From Anaerolineae bacterium (GTDB taxonomy: Bacteria > Chloroflexota > Anaerolineae > SSC4 > Amarolineaceae): a stretch of DNA of 5,724 bases. Made by a program: the position numbers and the translations under genes. The stretch is from the NCBI GenBank assembly GCA_013693795.1, contig CP059258.1, forward strand, positions 3,972,723 to 3,978,446, given 5' to 3'. The notes beneath the pieces were generated by a model. It saw only the letters and a list, made by a program, of their open reading frames with translations, made no database searches and was not told the DNA's origin. Shown here in pieces: positions 5,406-5,724 of the stretch (position 1 is the stretch's first letter; each line of letters opens with the position of its first letter).

Positions 5406-5422
5406 GTGCGCCAACGGCGTAC
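5406..5422. promoter_or_regulatory. Operator O2, second copy of the palindrome
   Basis: GTGCGCCAACGGCGTAC agrees with O1 at 13 of 17 positions and keeps the CGCC-N3-GGCG core. Its outermost pair changed from A:T to G:C while staying complementary. Its centre is 24 bp downstream of O1, just after the expected transcription start. Confidence 0.6.
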
Positions 5423-5651
5423 TTGCGTGATCATCTGCCGGCGACGTAATCCCCGGCAGCGGTGGTTTGCGCAAGATCAGGTGGGCGCTCAAGGGCGAGG
5501 CAAGCGCGGCGGTGTGCGGATCATCTACTATCATTTGATCAGCCGCGACCAGTTCTACATGCTGCTGATCTACGGGAAGAACGAGCAGGACGATCTCTCG
5601 CCTGACCAGTTGCGGGCGCTCAAGCGAGCAGTGGAGGCAATATGGCTATGA
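5420..5651 (+). pseudogene. RelE/HigB-type toxin relic, N-terminus lost and two frameshifts
   Basis: Three consecutive pieces in different frames make one toxin. YLRDH is at 5420-5434. GDVIPGSGGLRKIRWALK is at about 5440-5493. GRGKRGGVRIIYYHLISRDQ, then FYMLLIYGKNEQDDLSPDQL and RALKRAVEAIWL, run to the TGA at 5649-5651. Adding one base near 5435 and one near 5494 joins them. The order G-x-V-I-P-G-S-G-G-L-R-K-x-R-W, GKRGG-x-R-x-I-Y-Y and Y-x-K-N-E-x-D-D-L is characteristic of the RelE/ParE superfamily branch with HigB/NadT-like ribosome-dependent mRNA-cleaving toxins. The repaired piece has about 77 residues against roughly 105-120 in the family, so some 30-40 N-terminal residues are missing. 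The in-frame ATG at 5390 lies inside the promoter and cannot serve that transcript. As it stands it cannot make a working toxin. Confidence 0.8.
5633..5637 (+). promoter_or_regulatory. Ribosome binding site of the antitoxin
   Basis: GGAGG lies 4 bases before ATG 5642 and 10 bases before ATG 5648, so spacing does not settle the start. It is inside the toxin's final codons. Confidence 0.55.
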
Positions 5652-5724
5652 ATGATGAGTTGTTTGCCGAGTTGATGGCAAGTGTCGAAGAGGCCGGCCG
5701 CATCACGTGCAAGGAGGCCGCGCC
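5648..5724 (+). CDS. NadS/HigA-like antitoxin (partial, N-terminus)
   Basis: The frame reads MNDELFAELMASVEEAGRIT then CKEAAP and is open to the right edge. The opening (M-x-x-E-L-F-x-E-L-x-x-S-V-x-E-A) matches the start of NadS-like antitoxins, which continue into an XRE helix-turn-helix and normally follow a RelE-type toxin gene. I prefer ATG 5648: it gives the family's usual start and an ATGA overlap with the toxin stop (5649-5651), implying translational coupling. ATG 5642 would add MA. The DNA-binding domain is outside the window. If intact, the protein would neutralise toxin and repress the promoter through O1/O2. The residue before K-E is cysteine where I expect arginine or a similar residue, a minor oddity. 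Confidence 0.75.
   Translation, partial: MNDELFAELMASVEEAGRITCKEAA

Noticed and set aside
5373..5651. Toxin as a continuous 92-codon gene starting at TTG 5373
   Set aside because: That start is the -35 box, and the first ~45 residues in that frame do not resemble the family. The true toxin residues for this stretch are in the other frames (GDVIPGSGGLRKIRW).
1..5724. tRNA, rRNA or known riboswitch
   Set aside because: No cloverleaf, conserved rRNA segment or riboswitch core was seen on either strand when reading by eye.

Overview
The window is a GC-rich stretch of accessory bacterial chromosome (or large plasmid) made mostly of broken genes around a 2.65-kb non-coding repeat array. A large STAND-like protein, a tyrosine recombinase relic, a RelE-type toxin-antitoxin pair and heavy interspersed palindromic repeats would fit a Chloroflexota-type genome (Anaerolineae/Caldilineae). 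That placement is inference from style only: no marker gene is present.

Layout. 1-621 (minus): N-terminal 207 codons of an apparently healthy gene that runs off the left edge and resembles the leader region of STAND/NACHT-type NTPases. It has its own near-consensus sigma70 promoter at 668-696. 637-1393 (minus): tyrosine recombinase relic that has lost both ends and carries a one-base frameshift. 1394-4048: array of 43 copies of a 13-bp palindrome (GTCCCGTAGGGAC and variants), built from five related modules (A-E) in seven higher-order units with a basic period of about 372 bp. Modules A, B and C lie in one orientation, D and E in the other. 4049-4205 (plus): last ~50 codons of a transposase. 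4206-4517: non-coding, with a G-run cluster and three A-tracts spaced exactly 10 bp apart. 4518-5038 (minus): NarL-type histidine kinase relic with a one-base frameshift. 5030-5248 (plus): 3' end of an unidentified gene facing it. 5284-5364: 81-bp inverted-repeat element. 5373-5422: strong promoter with two operator-like palindromes. 5420-5651 (plus): RelE/HigB-type toxin relic with two one-base frameshifts. 5648-5724 (plus): start of its NadS/HigA-like antitoxin, cut by the right edge.

How it fits together. The region looks like a recombination hotspot. A recombinase start and a transposase end flank a tandemly growing palindrome array, and most genes are truncated at seams. The two genes that look functional are the edge genes: the STAND-like protein and the antitoxin. 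All four frameshifts are repaired by adding one base, so the choice between genuine decay and sequencing error matters for the interpretation. The least described object is the A-E palindrome array: its stems vary in a pairing-preserving way and its inverted modules could fold into long hairpins, yet it does not code for protein and is neither a CRISPR nor an integron cassette array.
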